Of a DNA stretch of 64,000 nt, positions 12,988-24,081 are shown piece by piece (the first letter of the stretch is position 1; each line of letters opens with the position of its first letter). This stretch comes from Basidiobolus meristosporus CBS 931.73. Lineage: Eukaryota > Basidiobolomycota > Basidiobolomycetes > Basidiobolales > Basidiobolaceae. The notes under the pieces were generated by a model. It saw only the letters and a list, made by a program, of their open reading frames with translations, ran no database searches and was not told where the DNA came from. Both the position numbers and the translations under genes were made by a program. Location of the stretch: the NCBI GenBank assembly GCA_002104905.1, contig MCFE01000388.1:1-64000 (forward strand), given 5' to 3'.

Positions 12988-13586
12988 GTTTGTACACCAA
13001 CTGATTGAATCTCATCAGCCAGTAGGGTAACTGTGTGAATCAGATATTTGTATCTTCTCCTGGCAGCATCTTTGCAGTAAAGAAATTTTGTCCAAGATAC
13101 TTTTTCTTTGCTGTTGAACATGACTGGCAGGTGTCTTCAAATGCCTTCCAAGCATTATTTGCCATTTATGCTCTTGAGCATGAAGCATTAGCAATTTGTT
13201 GTTAACATTCAGTGAAAAGCAGTTAATGGCACACTGTTCTTTCTTCTGATGCTTTATGGCTACTTCTCCTATGCTTTTTGAGGGGAATTCTTCTCCCACA
13301 ACAATATCCCAAAGGCCTCTTCCCTTTAGTAGCATCTTCATCTTCAGCTTCCACACTTGGTACTTAGATCCATCCATCTTTTCAGCTAAGGGAAGCATTC
13401 CAGTAATGGTAGTAGTATGATTGCAGAGAGTGACAGCTTTGGGCTCATAACCTGTTGTAAGAGCCTTGGCAATATTGGAAGTTACTGTAAGAACCAGTAG
13501 AATATGTGGTTTTCACTTAAAAATATATACAGTAAAAGCAGAACTGATACTTTTACATGATCTTGGCAGGATGAACATGTAAAATA
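12988..13586 (-). mobile_element. Copia copy E, left part: gag remnant, PBS, part of 5' LTR
   Basis: On the minus strand the first part of a diverged Gag (KMDGSKYQVWKLKMKMLL, then a frameshifted continuation) runs from about 13,398 to 12,988, where it is cut off. An intact primer site lies at 13,441-13,452. From 13,453 the 5' LTR begins, and it is broken at 13,586 by insertion of copy D. The rest of this LTR is at 18,281-18,493. Confidence 0.85.
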
Positions 13587-13936
13587 TGTTGTAAGAGTCT
13601 TGGAGATATTGGAAGTGATTGGGAGAACAAGTAGATTATGTGGTTTTCACTTAATGATTTATTGAATGTAAAAGTAGTATTTATACTTTTACATGGTCTT
13701 GGCATTACAAACACGTAGAATAGGTTAAGGAAGGTCCCAAGAACATGTGTGCAAAGTTTGGGGCTGTTTGGACAACTTTGAGAATTTTCATGTTCTGGGT
13801 ACCTGGTATTTTGGTGAAAATATTCTAAGTAAATCCCAACAAGGAATTTGGTCAGTATTCTCTAGGATTTGAAGGTGATGATCTAAGTGACTAAGTTAGG
13901 TGAATATTTAGGTGGAAAATACGAATTTTTACAACA
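13587..13936 (-). repeat. 3' LTR of copia copy D
   Basis: The LTR is 350 bp with TG...CA ends. On the minus strand it is preceded by the purine tract GAGTGGGAG. Confidence 0.95.
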
Positions 13937-13947
13937 CTCCCACTCAG

Positions 13948-14271
13948 CTAAATGTTCATACTGACTAGTCCTAATTTTGACCTAAGATATTCAAACTTGT
14001 CTCTAGCTAATGGTTTGGTAAATATGTCTGCAATCATTTCATCTGTAGGACAGTAAACTAAGCTAACTAAGTTATTCTCTATAGCTTCACGTATGAAATG
14101 ATGTCTAATATCTATGTGCTTGGTTCTAGCATGAAAAGTTGGATTTCTACCTAATTGTATACATCCTTGATTATCTTGAAATAAAGTAATAGGCGTTTTT
14201 TGACATAGGCCTAAATCTGTAAAGAGCTTTCTTAACCACATTGCTTCTTTTGTAGCTTCACAGGCTGCCAT
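13948..14271 (-). pseudogene. Copy D RNase H C-terminal part
   Basis: This 107-residue open frame (EATKEAMWL through the family's usual LGLVSMNI end) is the C-terminal part of the copia RNase H, including the DNQGC and [10 protein letters not shown] text typical of the family. It is cut off from the rest of RNase H and RT by an upstream TGA at 14,389-14,391 that copy C also has. Confidence 0.85.
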
Positions 14272-14530
14272 ATACTCTGCTTCTGTGGTAGAAAGTGCTA
14301 CAGTTGGTTGCTTTCTTGAATTCCAAGAAATTGCTCCTTGACAGTAAAGAAAGGTGTATCCTGTGGTGGATCTTCTGTCTTCTAAATCTCATCCCCAATC
14401 AGCATCAGAGTATCCCACAAGATCCTGTTCTGAATCATTATAAGTGTATCTTAAGCAGATATCAGCAGTTCCTTTTAGGTATCTAAAAATCCCTTTAACT
14501 GCTGTAATATGATCAGATCCATAGTTCTAA

Positions 14531-15814
14531 TTATGTTGGCTGACAACTCCCACCAGAATATGAGATATCTAGATGTGTTCCAAGCATGATATACATCAGA
14601 CTACCAGCCATAGATTGATAAGGAAAGTCAGGGCTTTCAGATGGCACCAAGCTCTCTTGATTTGGTTGAGTTTTGACCAAGTTAAGGTTTGTCTCCATTG
14701 GGGTAGCTGCCGGTTTACAGTCTTCCATTTTGTACTTCTTTAGTATATCTTGAATATACTTGGATTGGCTTAGGGTAATAGTCTGGGTACATCTGTCTAT
14801 GGAGAACTTAATCCCTAAGTAGTAACTAAGTTCTCCTAGATCGGACATCTTGAACTCCTTAGATAGGCTGGATTTAGTCTCTTCCAATGTTTCTAGGTTA
14901 TTGGCGGCTATAGTAAGATCATCCACATATAGAGCTAATAGAACTGGATTTGCTCTATCTGGCTTATAGTATATACTATAGTCAGCATTACTCCTTTTGA
15001 AACTCAAAGATTCCAAATAAGAATCTATCTTGCAATTCCAGGCTCTTGGTGATTGTTTGAGACCATATAGTGACTTTTTAAGCTTGCAGACCAAATGGGG
15101 GTTATCTTGGTCAACAAACCCATCAGGCTGGTCCATATACACGTCCTCATCAAGTTCTCCATTCAAAAATGCAGTTTTTACATCCATTTGATGAATAAAA
15201 AACTTATATTTGGCTGCAATAGCCAATATTAATCTGATGGAATTAAACTTGGCTACCGGTGCAAAGGTCTCAGTATAGTCAAGTCCTTTTGTTTGAGAGT
15301 ATCCTTTGGCTACAAGTCTTGCTTTGTATCTTTCAATGGTACCATCAGCCTTGTATTTTGTCTTGAAGACCCATCTGCATCCAATTGATTTTTGGTTGAT
15401 TGGTAATTTGACTAAGTCCCAAGTTTGATTTTCCATCAGTGCCTGATATTCCTCAGTCATTGCAGATCTCCAAAACTTCGTCTGAGGGCTATTTAGGGCC
15501 TCTTTTACAGTCTGGGGTTCATCAACATGGACTGAATAGGCATAGGCTAAGTTTGTACCCTCATTGATATAGTAATTTGGGCTATTTCTTGTCCGATTGG
15601 ATCTCTGGGCATTTGATACTGGAATGATCACTTCTGGGATATTCCTGGGCACTGATTCTGGCTGAACCACGGTTGTAGAGTCCTCTGGAGTGAAAAAATT
15701 TTCATTGTTTTGCTCTGATTCAATCCTGCCAATTGGTGGACTTGAGATCAAATTTTCGTCATCATCTGATGTCATTTTTTTGGGAAAATTTTGAATTTTC
15801 ATCAAACAACACAT
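14531..15814 (-). pseudogene. Copy D reverse transcriptase region
   Basis: This open frame of about 420 residues covers the linker after integrase and the RT_2 domain: W(V)FKTKYKADG, KARLVAKGYSQ, QMDVKTAFLNG and the catalytic LYVDDL. It then breaks near 14,557 by an extra T. It is one base out of frame with the upstream gag-integrase frame, because of an A7 run at about 15,773-15,779 where copy C has the in-frame sequence AAAAAG. Copy C shows that the two parts were originally one polyprotein. Confidence 0.9.
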
Positions 15815-17921
15815 CCCTGGACTTGATCAGCTTCTTTGCTTTGGTATTGTAGAGTCTGTATGCCTTACTCTCATTGCAGTAGCCCAAAAATATGCATTTT
15901 ACACTTTTTGGCTCAAATTTTGACTGATTTCCGGCCAGTTTTTTGGCATATGCTGTACACCCAAATATTCTTAGATGTTCTGCACTTGGTCTGTATCCAT
16001 ACCATGCTTCAAATGGAGTAGAATCACAAAGTATTCTGTTATAACTCCTATTTTTAAGGTATACAGCAGTGGCAACTGATTCCGCCCAAAAATCATAGGA
16101 TAATTTTTGATCATGGATCATAGATCTTGCCATATCAATTATTGATCTGTTAGCTCGTTCTGCTACTCCATTTTGCTGTGGGGAGTATGGTACAGTAGTC
16201 TCTTGCTTTATCCCATGAATTTTGCAGAAGTGGATGAAGAGTTTTGAGGTATATTCTCCACCATTGTCAGAGCGTATTTTCTTGATTTTTTCACCAGTTT
16301 CTCTCTCCACCATGGCTTTAAACTCCCTGAACTTAGACAGAGCTTCTTCCTTTCTCTCCATGAAGTAGACCCATGTGTATCTTGTATAATCATCAATAAA
16401 AGTGATTAAATACTTCATCCCGCCTAAGGATAAATTTTGCATAGGTCCACACAGATCTGAGTGAATTAGATCTAATTTTTTCTTAGTTTTGATTAACCCA
16501 GAGCTCTTGAACGGTTGTCTGGCTTGTTTCCCATATATGCAGGCTTCACAGTGCTCCAAAATAGCTGGGGGATCAATTTTCACTCCAGAAATTAGCTGAT
16601 CTTTGATCATTTTACGCAAATAATCAAAATTGATGTGTCCAAATCTCCTGTGCCAAAGCATTGGTGTTTCTTCATTTAAGTTACTTATATTGGCTTCCAG
16701 ATATGATGGAATATAAGTCAACTTGTATAGGTTCTGATCTCTGATGCCCGAAGCAATATGAGCACCATTTTGATCAGTGATCCTGCATCCAGAATTGTCA
16801 AAACTGAAACTGAGTCCTTCTGCTGTGGCCTTGCTTACAGAGAGTAGGTTCTTGGCTATTTCTGGTACATAGAGTACTTCTTTAAAGGTCAGTGTATGGC
16901 TTCCTTCACTGCTTCTAAGGTTTACTTGGATAGTTCCTTCTCCCACTGCATCAAGTGTTCTATCGTCACCCATGAAAACCTTCTTAATTGGAATTTCTTG
17001 ATATTGGGTAAAAAGTTCTTTTTGGTGTGTAAAGTGTTGAGAAGCTCCAGAGTCAATATACCACGTCTGAGAATCCTTGTTTGTGGTCATATTTAGTGCA
17101 GATATGAATAGTCTATCTTCAGTTGTTGCAGCATTTCCATATTCAGGCTTCTTTTGCTGATTATCTTTCCTTTTGAGACACCGGTCTGATGTGTGTCCTT
17201 TCCTTTTGCAGTAGCTACAAAACAGGTTGCTGTTGCCTTTGTAGGGTCTTGGGTATCTCCTTTGTTGGTTATCATTGCTTATTAAAGCATTTTCTTCTTC
17301 CTTCTTATTGGCGCTTGATTTTCTTAATTCTTCATCCAGGAGCCTTCCATATATGTAATTTAAAGTCAAATCTTCAGTTCTGGACTCTAGGGCTGATACA
17401 AGGCCCTGAAACTCGTCTGTCAGGCTATTCAGGATGGTAACTATCACATCCTCATCAGTAGTTGGTACGCCCACAGATTCCATCTCATCTACCAGCAGGG
17501 TAATTCTGTTAATTAGATTTTTCATTTCTTCTCCTGGCAGCATCTTTGTAGTAAAGAATTTTCTTCTCAGATACATTTTCTTGGCAGCTGAACATGACTG
17601 GTAGGTGTCTTCCAATGCTTTCCAGGCATTTTTTGCCGTTTTTGCTCTTGAGCATTGAATTAGCAATTTGTCCTTGACATTAAGGCAAATGCAGTTAAAG
17701 GCACTTTGTTCTTTCTTCTGGTACTTTAAGGCTTCCTCTCCCACGTTTTTAGGAGGGCATTCTTCTCCCATGACAATATCCCAAAGGCCTCTCTCTTGCA
17801 GCAGCATCTTCATCTTCACCTTCCACACTTGGTAGTTAGATCCATCCAACTTTTCAGCAGAGGGAAAAATTCCAGTAATAGCAGTAGTAGACATTGCAGA
17901 GAGTGACAGCTTGGGGCTCAT
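15762..17921 (-). pseudogene. Copy D Gag-protease-integrase
   Basis: One long open frame codes Gag, a CCHC knuckle (CSYCKRKGHTSDRC), the aspartic protease (WYIDSGASQHFTH), a GAG-pre-integrase zinc site (LWHRRFGHINF to CEACIYGK) and an integrase core with the expected D-D-E (DLCGPM, SDNGGEY, NGVAERANR). The start is taken as the ATG inside the primer site at 17,919-17,921, or an ATG nine codons later at 17,892-17,894. It ends in a premature stop after the A7 run. By itself this part looks able to make Gag, protease and integrase. Confidence 0.9.
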
Positions 17922-17925
17922 AACC
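17914..17925 (-). promoter_or_regulatory. Primer binding site, copy D
   Basis: On the minus strand GGTTATGAGCCC directly follows the 5' LTR. It is complementary to the anticodon arm of initiator tRNA-Met, and its ATG pairs with the anticodon. The ATG is in frame with Gag. Confidence 0.85.
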
Positions 17926-18275
17926 TGTTGTAAGAGTCTTGGAGATATTGGAAGTGATTGGGAGAACAAGTAGATTATGTGGTTTTCACTTAATGATTTA
18001 TTGAATGTAAAAGTAGTATTTATACTTTTACATGGTCTTGGCATTACAAACACGTAGAATAAGTTAAGGAAGGTCCCAAGAACATGTGTGCAAAGTCTGG
18101 GGCTGTTTGGACAACTTTGAGAATTTTCATGTTCTGGGTACCTGGTATTTTGGTGAAAATATTCTAAGTAAATCCCAACAAGGAATTTGGTCAGTATTCT
18201 CTAGGATTTGAAGGTGATGATCTAAGTGACTAAGTTAGGTGAATATTTAGGTGGAAAATACGAATTTTTACAACA
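17926..18275 (-). repeat. 5' LTR of copia copy D
   Basis: The LTR is 350 bp. A TATAAATA box lies on the minus strand at 18,017-18,024. It differs from the 3' LTR by G/A and T/C at two positions. Confidence 0.95.
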
Positions 18276-18280
18276 AAATA

Positions 18281-18493
18281 TGCTGAAATAGCTCCCAAGA
18301 ACATGTGTGCAAAGCTTGGGGCAGCTTGGACAACTTATCAAATTTTCATGTTTTGGGTACCTGTTGTTTTGATGAAAATATTCCAAGTATATCCCAACTG
18401 GGAATTTGGTCAGTATTCTTCAAGAATTGTAGGTAATGATCAATGTGCCTAAGTTGGGTGAATATTTAGGTGGAGTTATGTATTTTTACCACA
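18281..18493 (-). repeat. Copia copy E, remaining part of 5' LTR
   Basis: This is the other half of the LTR split by copy D. Joined to 13,453-13,586 it makes one LTR of about 347 bp with ends matching the family (the outer end reads TTACCACA on the plus strand). It is clearly diverged from the copy D LTR. Confidence 0.85.
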
Positions 18494-18498
18494 TTTAG

Positions 18499-18844
18499 TG
18501 CTGTTAAGGTTTTGGAGACAATGTAAGTGATAGGGAGTACAAGTAGATTTTGTGGTTTTCACTTAATGAGTTATTGAGTGTAATCTATTATTTTACTTTT
18601 TCATGGTCTTGTCAAGACAAGCATGTAAATTAGGTTAAGGAAGGTCCCAAGATCATGTGAGCAAAGCGTGGGGCTGTTTTCACCGCCTAGAGTATTCTCA
18701 CTAAAACATCAGGTACTCAGAACATGAAATATCTCAAAGTCAATTGCAACAAGGAATTTGGCCCAAATACTCTAAGATTTGTAGCCTTCAATATAAGTGA
18801 CTAAGCCAAGTGAATATTTAGGTGTAGTTACAAGGTTCACAACA
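18499..18844 (-). repeat. Solo copia LTR (F)
   Basis: A diverged minus-strand LTR of 346 bp, recognised by blocks such as gtggttttcacttaatga and ggaaggtcccaaga. No internal sequence follows, so it is a solo LTR or a truncated remnant. No clear target duplication is visible. Confidence 0.75.
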
Positions 18845-19446
18845 TTCGGAACATGAGTATGCACACAATGTGGTTGCTGCACCTCTTCAAGAGTGGTACC
18901 AAAGAGAATGCACTTTCAAGTAGCAACTCAAGTAGCTTTGAACTGATATTTATAGTCCAGATTGGATTAATGGATAAGCATTCTGCTAACAACTGCAGTT
19001 TTAAATGGGTTAAAAGGAAAGTTTGGGTCTTAGAGTACAGCCACCCGGGTAGTAGATACACTTACATGAGAGATGGCCTTTTATTAGCTGTAAGCCTTTG
19101 ATAACATTTTCGAGTAGATGTGCGAACCTCAAAAGCAATAAATATTAACAGCAACAAAGGTCACAAAAGTTGGTAAGGATACGGATTCTAGCATCAGGGA
19201 AATCCATGGCCTTAATTCTTGAAAGAGGTAGGGATTACAAAATCCCAAGACCGACTTCTATCCATAAATAAATCACAAATCAACCCAATGCCAAATCGGC
19301 GTGGCGGTTTATCCCGAATAGCAATCCCACTATGTAGATCGGTTAAGCGGATTGGAGTTTTTTTTTGGTTTTTCTTTTTCTTGGAATCCAGGCTGAATAA
19401 AATAGAATCCGATGAATGCCGGCCGGTTCCACATCAATCAACCGAA
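18845..19446. other. Intergenic region upstream of IPI1
   Basis: No convincing gene, RNA or repeat was seen between the last LTR and the first gene. It should hold the IPI1 promoter. Short open frames here have no recognisable content. Confidence 0.5.
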
Positions 19447-22400
19447 ATGCCCAAAGCCAGCAGTCGTAAGAAGAAGCAGAAGAATGATGATTTCCAAGTG
19501 AGTGGACCGCTTGGTGGTTCAATGTCACCCACCCCCAGAGATACTCACCGCACTTCTGTGCAACACTAGAAAACCAAACTGAAGGTTGGAAAGAAGAAGG
19601 TTCAGGCGGATAACTTCACCGACACGAGCTTTAAATCCAAAGGTATTTCGAACCCCACTTCGGACCTTCCCCCACCACCACCCGGAACCTCACCCACCAA
19701 CGAAACTTGTAGCGGTATCATTGCCAAACCAAAGCATCGCGCTGGACAAAACCAACGAGCTGACGAATGTTCGAAACCAAACCTTGAACGAACTGATCCC
19801 TCAATTGAAACATTACAGTTCCGCGGTTCGTAAAGGTATGGTGATAGCAAGGGTCTGCTAGCAACACCTCCACATGATTAACCAGCCAATGTTAGATGCC
19901 ATTCACGGAACCACCGATCTTCTCAACAGATATCCACAAGTGCTTCGTGGCTCACTTGGGACATTAATAAATACCATGACCAGATTACTGGTGGACGACG
20001 TAACTTTCTTCCGGTAATGGTAGTGCGGGGACGCTTGGTTAACTCGGTTTTATTCAGGATGAGGCGGTTCGCAAAGGGGTGCACACCTTCTTTTCGGAGT
20101 TTCTACCACAACTTGACGACTCGGATCTCCACCCATTCCTGCCACTTCTTATCGTTTACACCTGCTCCGCCATGACCCATATTCACGAGGATATCCGCAC
20201 CGATGCCCTCAAGTTCCTAAACCTGTGGATAGATATCGCGCCTCAGGTGGTCATCAAGTACGCAGACAAGGTAGAATCGGTGTTTATTGGAACTGTTCTT
20301 GAGCCGCAGGCTAACCTGGTCCTCAGATTGTCCCCAACTATATCAGCTTACTCAATGTCGACTCCACCTCCACAAACACCACCAAGAGCACCACTGGTAA
20401 GCTGCTCCTGTTCCTGCTCCCGGTTCCATGCCACCCAACCCTGCTAACCACGTAGAGATGCAGGTAGCGCGTTTACCTTGTCTAGCAACCGTAGCCAGCT
20501 GAGCTATGCTGGGGTAGGGCCCTTCTCTTTACTTCGTGTGCCAACTTGTACTTACCCCACCCTAGTCAAAGATCAGCACTATGAACAGCTTGTTCAAATT
20601 CCTGGAGATCAAGTTGAATTCTCACGAGTCGGCACGTGACACGTAAGTTCCGTCCCCCACCCAGCAGACAGGAACGTGCACTGAATTCGCGAATAGGTTT
20701 TGGTTTTTAGCGGACTACGCCGGCGGGTATAAGCACAAATCAGCCACCGAGATCGACACGAATATTTTCAGCTGGAAGCCGGAGGCCCAGGTGAGTCGCA
20801 AGCCAGCCAATCGACCCATGGCTCTGGGATTTTGACCTTCTCTCGATCACTAGAACTCTGTCACCCTCTATCCATATGCTGGCGAATACACCAGCGTGCC
20901 CTCCTTCTCGCATCTGAATCTGTTCGATGCCAGCACCAAGAGCACTCTCAACAAGCCTGAGGAGAAAACGCTCAACGAAGCCAAGACCGACGCAGATAAT
21001 GTCGAGTCCGAAAGCATCCAGGTATAGCTTGTAGTGGTTGTTTCTCCCGGCGCCATGTTAAACCAGGTTAATCTCCTCACGTAGCTACTAGAAACCTTGA
21101 ATCCGTTCCTGCTCTCCACATGGTTGGAGGCATCACCTAACGTTTTCACCGCGACCGGATCAGTCAGTATGACTCCTTCCTTGGAAGCGGTGCACATGGT
21201 CCTCAAGCTGATGCAGGTGCTCTGGCGAACTGGCATGAGCGGGAACGCCATCCGTAGGGTGAAGAAGAAGTGGGTGGAGGAGCATCTCCAGCTGCTTCTC
21301 AAGCATTTCATGATCCATTTCCCCTTTGGAAACGATGCGCTCGGGATCCGCGACGCCAAAGTGGAATCGGTGCTTCAGGATATGAACTCCGCCTTCTGCG
21401 AATTGACTTCGTTGTTCCTTATCTCCATCAACTCCCACAATGATCAGGAGCCCACTTTCCCCAAATGGGCTGACAGTGTATACAAGTACATCCTGACTGC
21501 ATTAGGCGAATCGGTTAGTGCTCGGTTCCGTTCACCAGCCGCCCACATGCTTGACTAAACCGAACATCTTGTAGCCCGAGAAGACCGACACCATCATGAC
21601 TTCGCAGACCACCGACTTCAAACCTGAGCACTTCGTTGCCCTTATGCCGTCCATCTGGACCTTCTTGAACAGCCTGGAAACCGAGAGACAAGACATCCTC
21701 TTCAAGGTAAACAACGACCGGACTTACTGCCTTGACTTGAGACTTAACCGGGTGATTTCCAGGCACTGTTGAGCTACTGCAATCGGTCACATATCAACTC
21801 GCTTACCAAACGGTTGACCCTAGAGTTCATTACGAATACGCTTACGGTAAATTATGAGCTCAGCGAAATTCAAGGCCGATCGACATATTCACTGTGGAAT
21901 TCTTAGATCCAAAACCATCCTCAATACTCTGGATGCTTCAAGCTGACCAAGTCCCCCGAGCTCGCCCAAGCCATCAAGACCTGGGTTCTCGGGTTACCGA
22001 AGACCTTATGGGCCTTGAGAAACAACTCACCAAACACGAGCCGGGTAACGAGCGATCGATCTGGATTCCGGGATCTTGTTCGGTGAACTAACCATCTTTC
22101 CACATAGGTGATTTTGAGAGCACTACGGGATCTCATCAACCAAGACAAATCAAGATGGTTGGATACTGCGTTCCACAACTCGCTGCAGCTGAACATGGTC
22201 CCATTCTTCCATGTCACCATCCCCAACAAAGGTGATTCTGGGTTGACCTTCATCAGCACGGTATTCCTCGGCGACTAACCCAATCCTCGATGTCAGGTCC
22301 CATTTTTGGTCCGTTCAGCACACTCCCGGAGGACCTTCAACGGCTGACCATTGAATTGCTGTATTACCTCGGAAAGCTTAACGAAAAACTCCTACGTAGC

Positions 22401-22557
22401 ATAAGCGCTAGCACTCAAGGTAAATCCTCACCCCCCCCCGGAGTAACCCAATGCTCAGGCTAACCGGGATTTGATCACGTCAGGTACCGAATTCAACCCC
22501 GAGACCAAGAGATACCTGGACGAGGTGATGAAGCACTGCAATCCGCTCTCGATCTAG
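19447..22557 (+). CDS. IPI1: Pre-rRNA processing protein Ipi1 / TEX10-like
   Basis: Ipi1 is a subunit of the nuclear Rix1 (PELP1-TEX10-WDR18) complex that matures ITS2 and the pre-60S particle. The N-terminus has the family signature: a lysine-rich start (KKKQKNDDFQ), KLKVGKKK, DNFTDTSFKSK and SLPNQSI, followed by helical HEAT-like repeats (TDLLNRYPQVL, FLPQLDDSDLHPFLPLL). I resolve 17 exons: 19447-19497, 19570-19642, 19713-19835, 19896-19999, 20058-20270, 20327-20396, 20456-20463, 20566-20642, 20697-20790, 20854-21021, 21085-21513, 21575-21706, 21763-21846, 21907-22044, 22108-22231, 22297-22419, 22484-22557. They sum to 2,085 nt, giving 694 residues with no frame conflict. This is longer than yeast Ipi1 and closer to animal TEX10. 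One exon is only 8 nt. Identity is firm; single splice sites are inferred from GT-AG and conserved text. Confidence 0.9.
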
Positions 22558-22893
22558 CAGAGTTCCGGATTTCGGGGATCCGCGTGAAGGGAATGTCCTT
22601 AGAATACGCCAATCTTCCTTCGGTGGTTTATATTATAAATAGATTTTCTCATTTCCAACGTTCAACCCCTTAGTCGTTAGAAAACAGGCCTTCCATTTTT
22701 GACAAGCACGAGAGACACAGTGATCGAACTATTAATATCGGATAAAAATTCCCTTGTCAGTAAGCTTCTACTTGATACATGTGTTTGTGATCATTGATAT
22801 TCGTTGTGAGCTACCCAGTGACTTGGTTCGATGGAATTCGGTTAGTTGTCGGGAACGTCATATTGCAAACCATTATAGAACCAGCATCTATCA
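22558..22893. other. IPI1 3' region
   Basis: AT-rich sequence after the IPI1 stop; tataaataga occurs near 22,634. No gene seen. Confidence 0.4.
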
Positions 22894-23160
22894 TGCAGAT
22901 CCACTCTACATTGATCTTTGTCCCAATGCGAACCATTACTGGCACCGGTTTACCCTGGTCTAATTTATCTTTGTTGTTGGTGGAGAATAGAGATATGGTC
23001 AACGCTTCGGCACAATTTCCCACAGACCAAATGAATGGTTACTGGTAGTTGGTTCCTAATTGTTGACTTGCCATCTAGAGCACTTGGATAGCTATGTTAG
23101 CTATCATGGCAGTGACTTGGCCGTAAGATACCTAATCACCGTGGCATGTGCACATGATCC
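22894..23160 (+). repeat. Dispersed repeat, copy 1 (extended core)
   Basis: The 167-bp core is 22,994-23,160. It contains the hairpin GATAGCTA-ACA-TAGCTATC in the form agctatgttagctatc. A further 100 bp to the left (22,894-22,993) is shared only with copy 2. The orientation is opposite to copies 2 and 4 and the same as copy 3. Confidence 0.85.
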
Positions 23161-23670
23161 AACTTCTCCTCACTGCCAGAGTCTCCATTTTGTTGGAAAT
23201 CTCCGTTGATGGGAAATGGCTGATTTCCGAGCGAGTGTGGAATTTCCATATCTACCATTCAACCTGCTGTTGAGCAGTTTATCTGCACTAGACACCGAGT
23301 TGCAATTTGATGATCCCCGTTTGAGGCATCGCTGCATACATTGAAAGGATGTGCTGAAGAAAGGGATGGATTGAGTTGATGGGGGAACGTACTCAAGTCG
23401 TAAGGACCAAGGTCAAGTGAGATGATTTGCAACAAGGCCTAGTGGATATAATGTCTTGCCTTTGGCAAACGATCAGTTATTGCTGTGATCGCCAGCATTT
23501 GGCCTACGCTTTACGAGGCTTGGTGTTGAATGGACTCCCGGTGGTTGGATTCGAAGCTGGAGTACAATATGGATATAACGTTGTGACATGTTAAGGAATG
23601 GAACTTGGAGGTGCAAGAGTAGCTGTGGTGGAGGAGAGAGTGTATGTGAGGGACAAAAGAAAAAGGGACT

Positions 23671-23742
23671 GGGCTCAACCGGGAATTGAACCCGGGACCT
23701 CCTCGACCCGAACGAGGAATCATACTACTAGACCATTGAGCC
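23671..23742 (-). tRNA. tRNA-Pro(CGG), copy 1
   Basis: A 72-nt gene without intron. It has a 7-bp acceptor stem (GGCTCAA/TTGAGCC), an anticodon stem CCTCG/CGAGG with loop TTCGGGT (anticodon CGG), a T arm with GTTCAAT and a T-rich pol III terminator just downstream on the minus strand. It is identical in sequence to the other two copies in this window. Confidence 0.95.
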
Positions 23743-24081
23743 TTTGCTGCTTCCCTATCCCTTCCTCTCCTCACCTCTCCATTCTCGCCACCCATACACC
23801 CCTCTCATCACCCGGTGATTTGTCGATTCTACCCCCCTCCCCTCGCTTGGCTCGAGAATGTATCGAGCATCTCTGGTATGCTGGGTGGTAATGCTTGCAC
23901 TCAATGCCAACAATGACGATCGTAGGTCAGACAACTGGCATATACCATTAGACTGGGGCCTTCGAACGAACGCCAGGCCGATATCATCACCATTGACAAT
24001 AATGATCGGAGGGAGTATAGGGTTGCATACATGCACCGATTGTTGTCTTACCTCAGAACATGAATGATATGTATGTTGCAA
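23743..24081 (-). repeat. tRNA-Pro upstream repeat, copy 1
   Basis: About 335 bp lying 5' of the tRNA gene is repeated, inverted, at 32,854-33,184 with few differences. It contains a short open frame in both copies (starting MYRASLVCWVV), but this is best explained by the shared repeat. The junction with the tRNA reads GGGAAGCAGCAAAGGCTC on the minus strand, which is the empty site for the LTR found in copy 2. Confidence 0.85.

Larger units (their letters stand above)
13587..18275 (-). mobile_element. Copia copy D, young full-length element
   Basis: The element is 4,689 bp with two 350-bp LTRs that differ at only two positions by direct comparison. It is flanked by the target duplication AAATA (13,582-13,586 and 18,276-18,280). 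The order is LTR, primer site, gag, protease, integrase, RT, RNase H, purine tract, LTR, which is the copia order with integrase before RT. Despite its youth the reading frame is broken four times: an extra A in an A7 run between integrase and RT, an extra T near 14,557, a TAG at 14,527-14,529 and a TGA at 14,389-14,391. It must have moved using proteins from another copy, or the stops are recoded. Confidence 0.97.

Noticed and set aside
15773-15779. A7 run between integrase and RT in copy D as a programmed frameshift site
   Set aside because: Copy C reads through the same place in one frame with AAAAAG, so the run in D is better explained as a one-base insertion.
1-18844. Search for a CRISPR array or an operon-type system
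   Set aside because: The repeats are LTRs and retroelement coding copies; there are no short regularly spaced repeats, and the genome is eukaryotic.
18853-19101. 82-residue open frame after the last LTR
   Set aside because: No motif, no splice context and no similarity to the elements or to a known family; frames this short are common.
22754-23048. Open frames on both strands in copy 1 of the dispersed repeat
   Set aside because: They overlap the repeat shared with other copies and are not kept open across them.
23858-24067. 69-residue frame starting MYRASLVCWVV, also at 32,866-33,075
   Set aside because: The conservation comes from the recent inverted duplication; frames on the opposite strand are equally conserved, and there is no motif.
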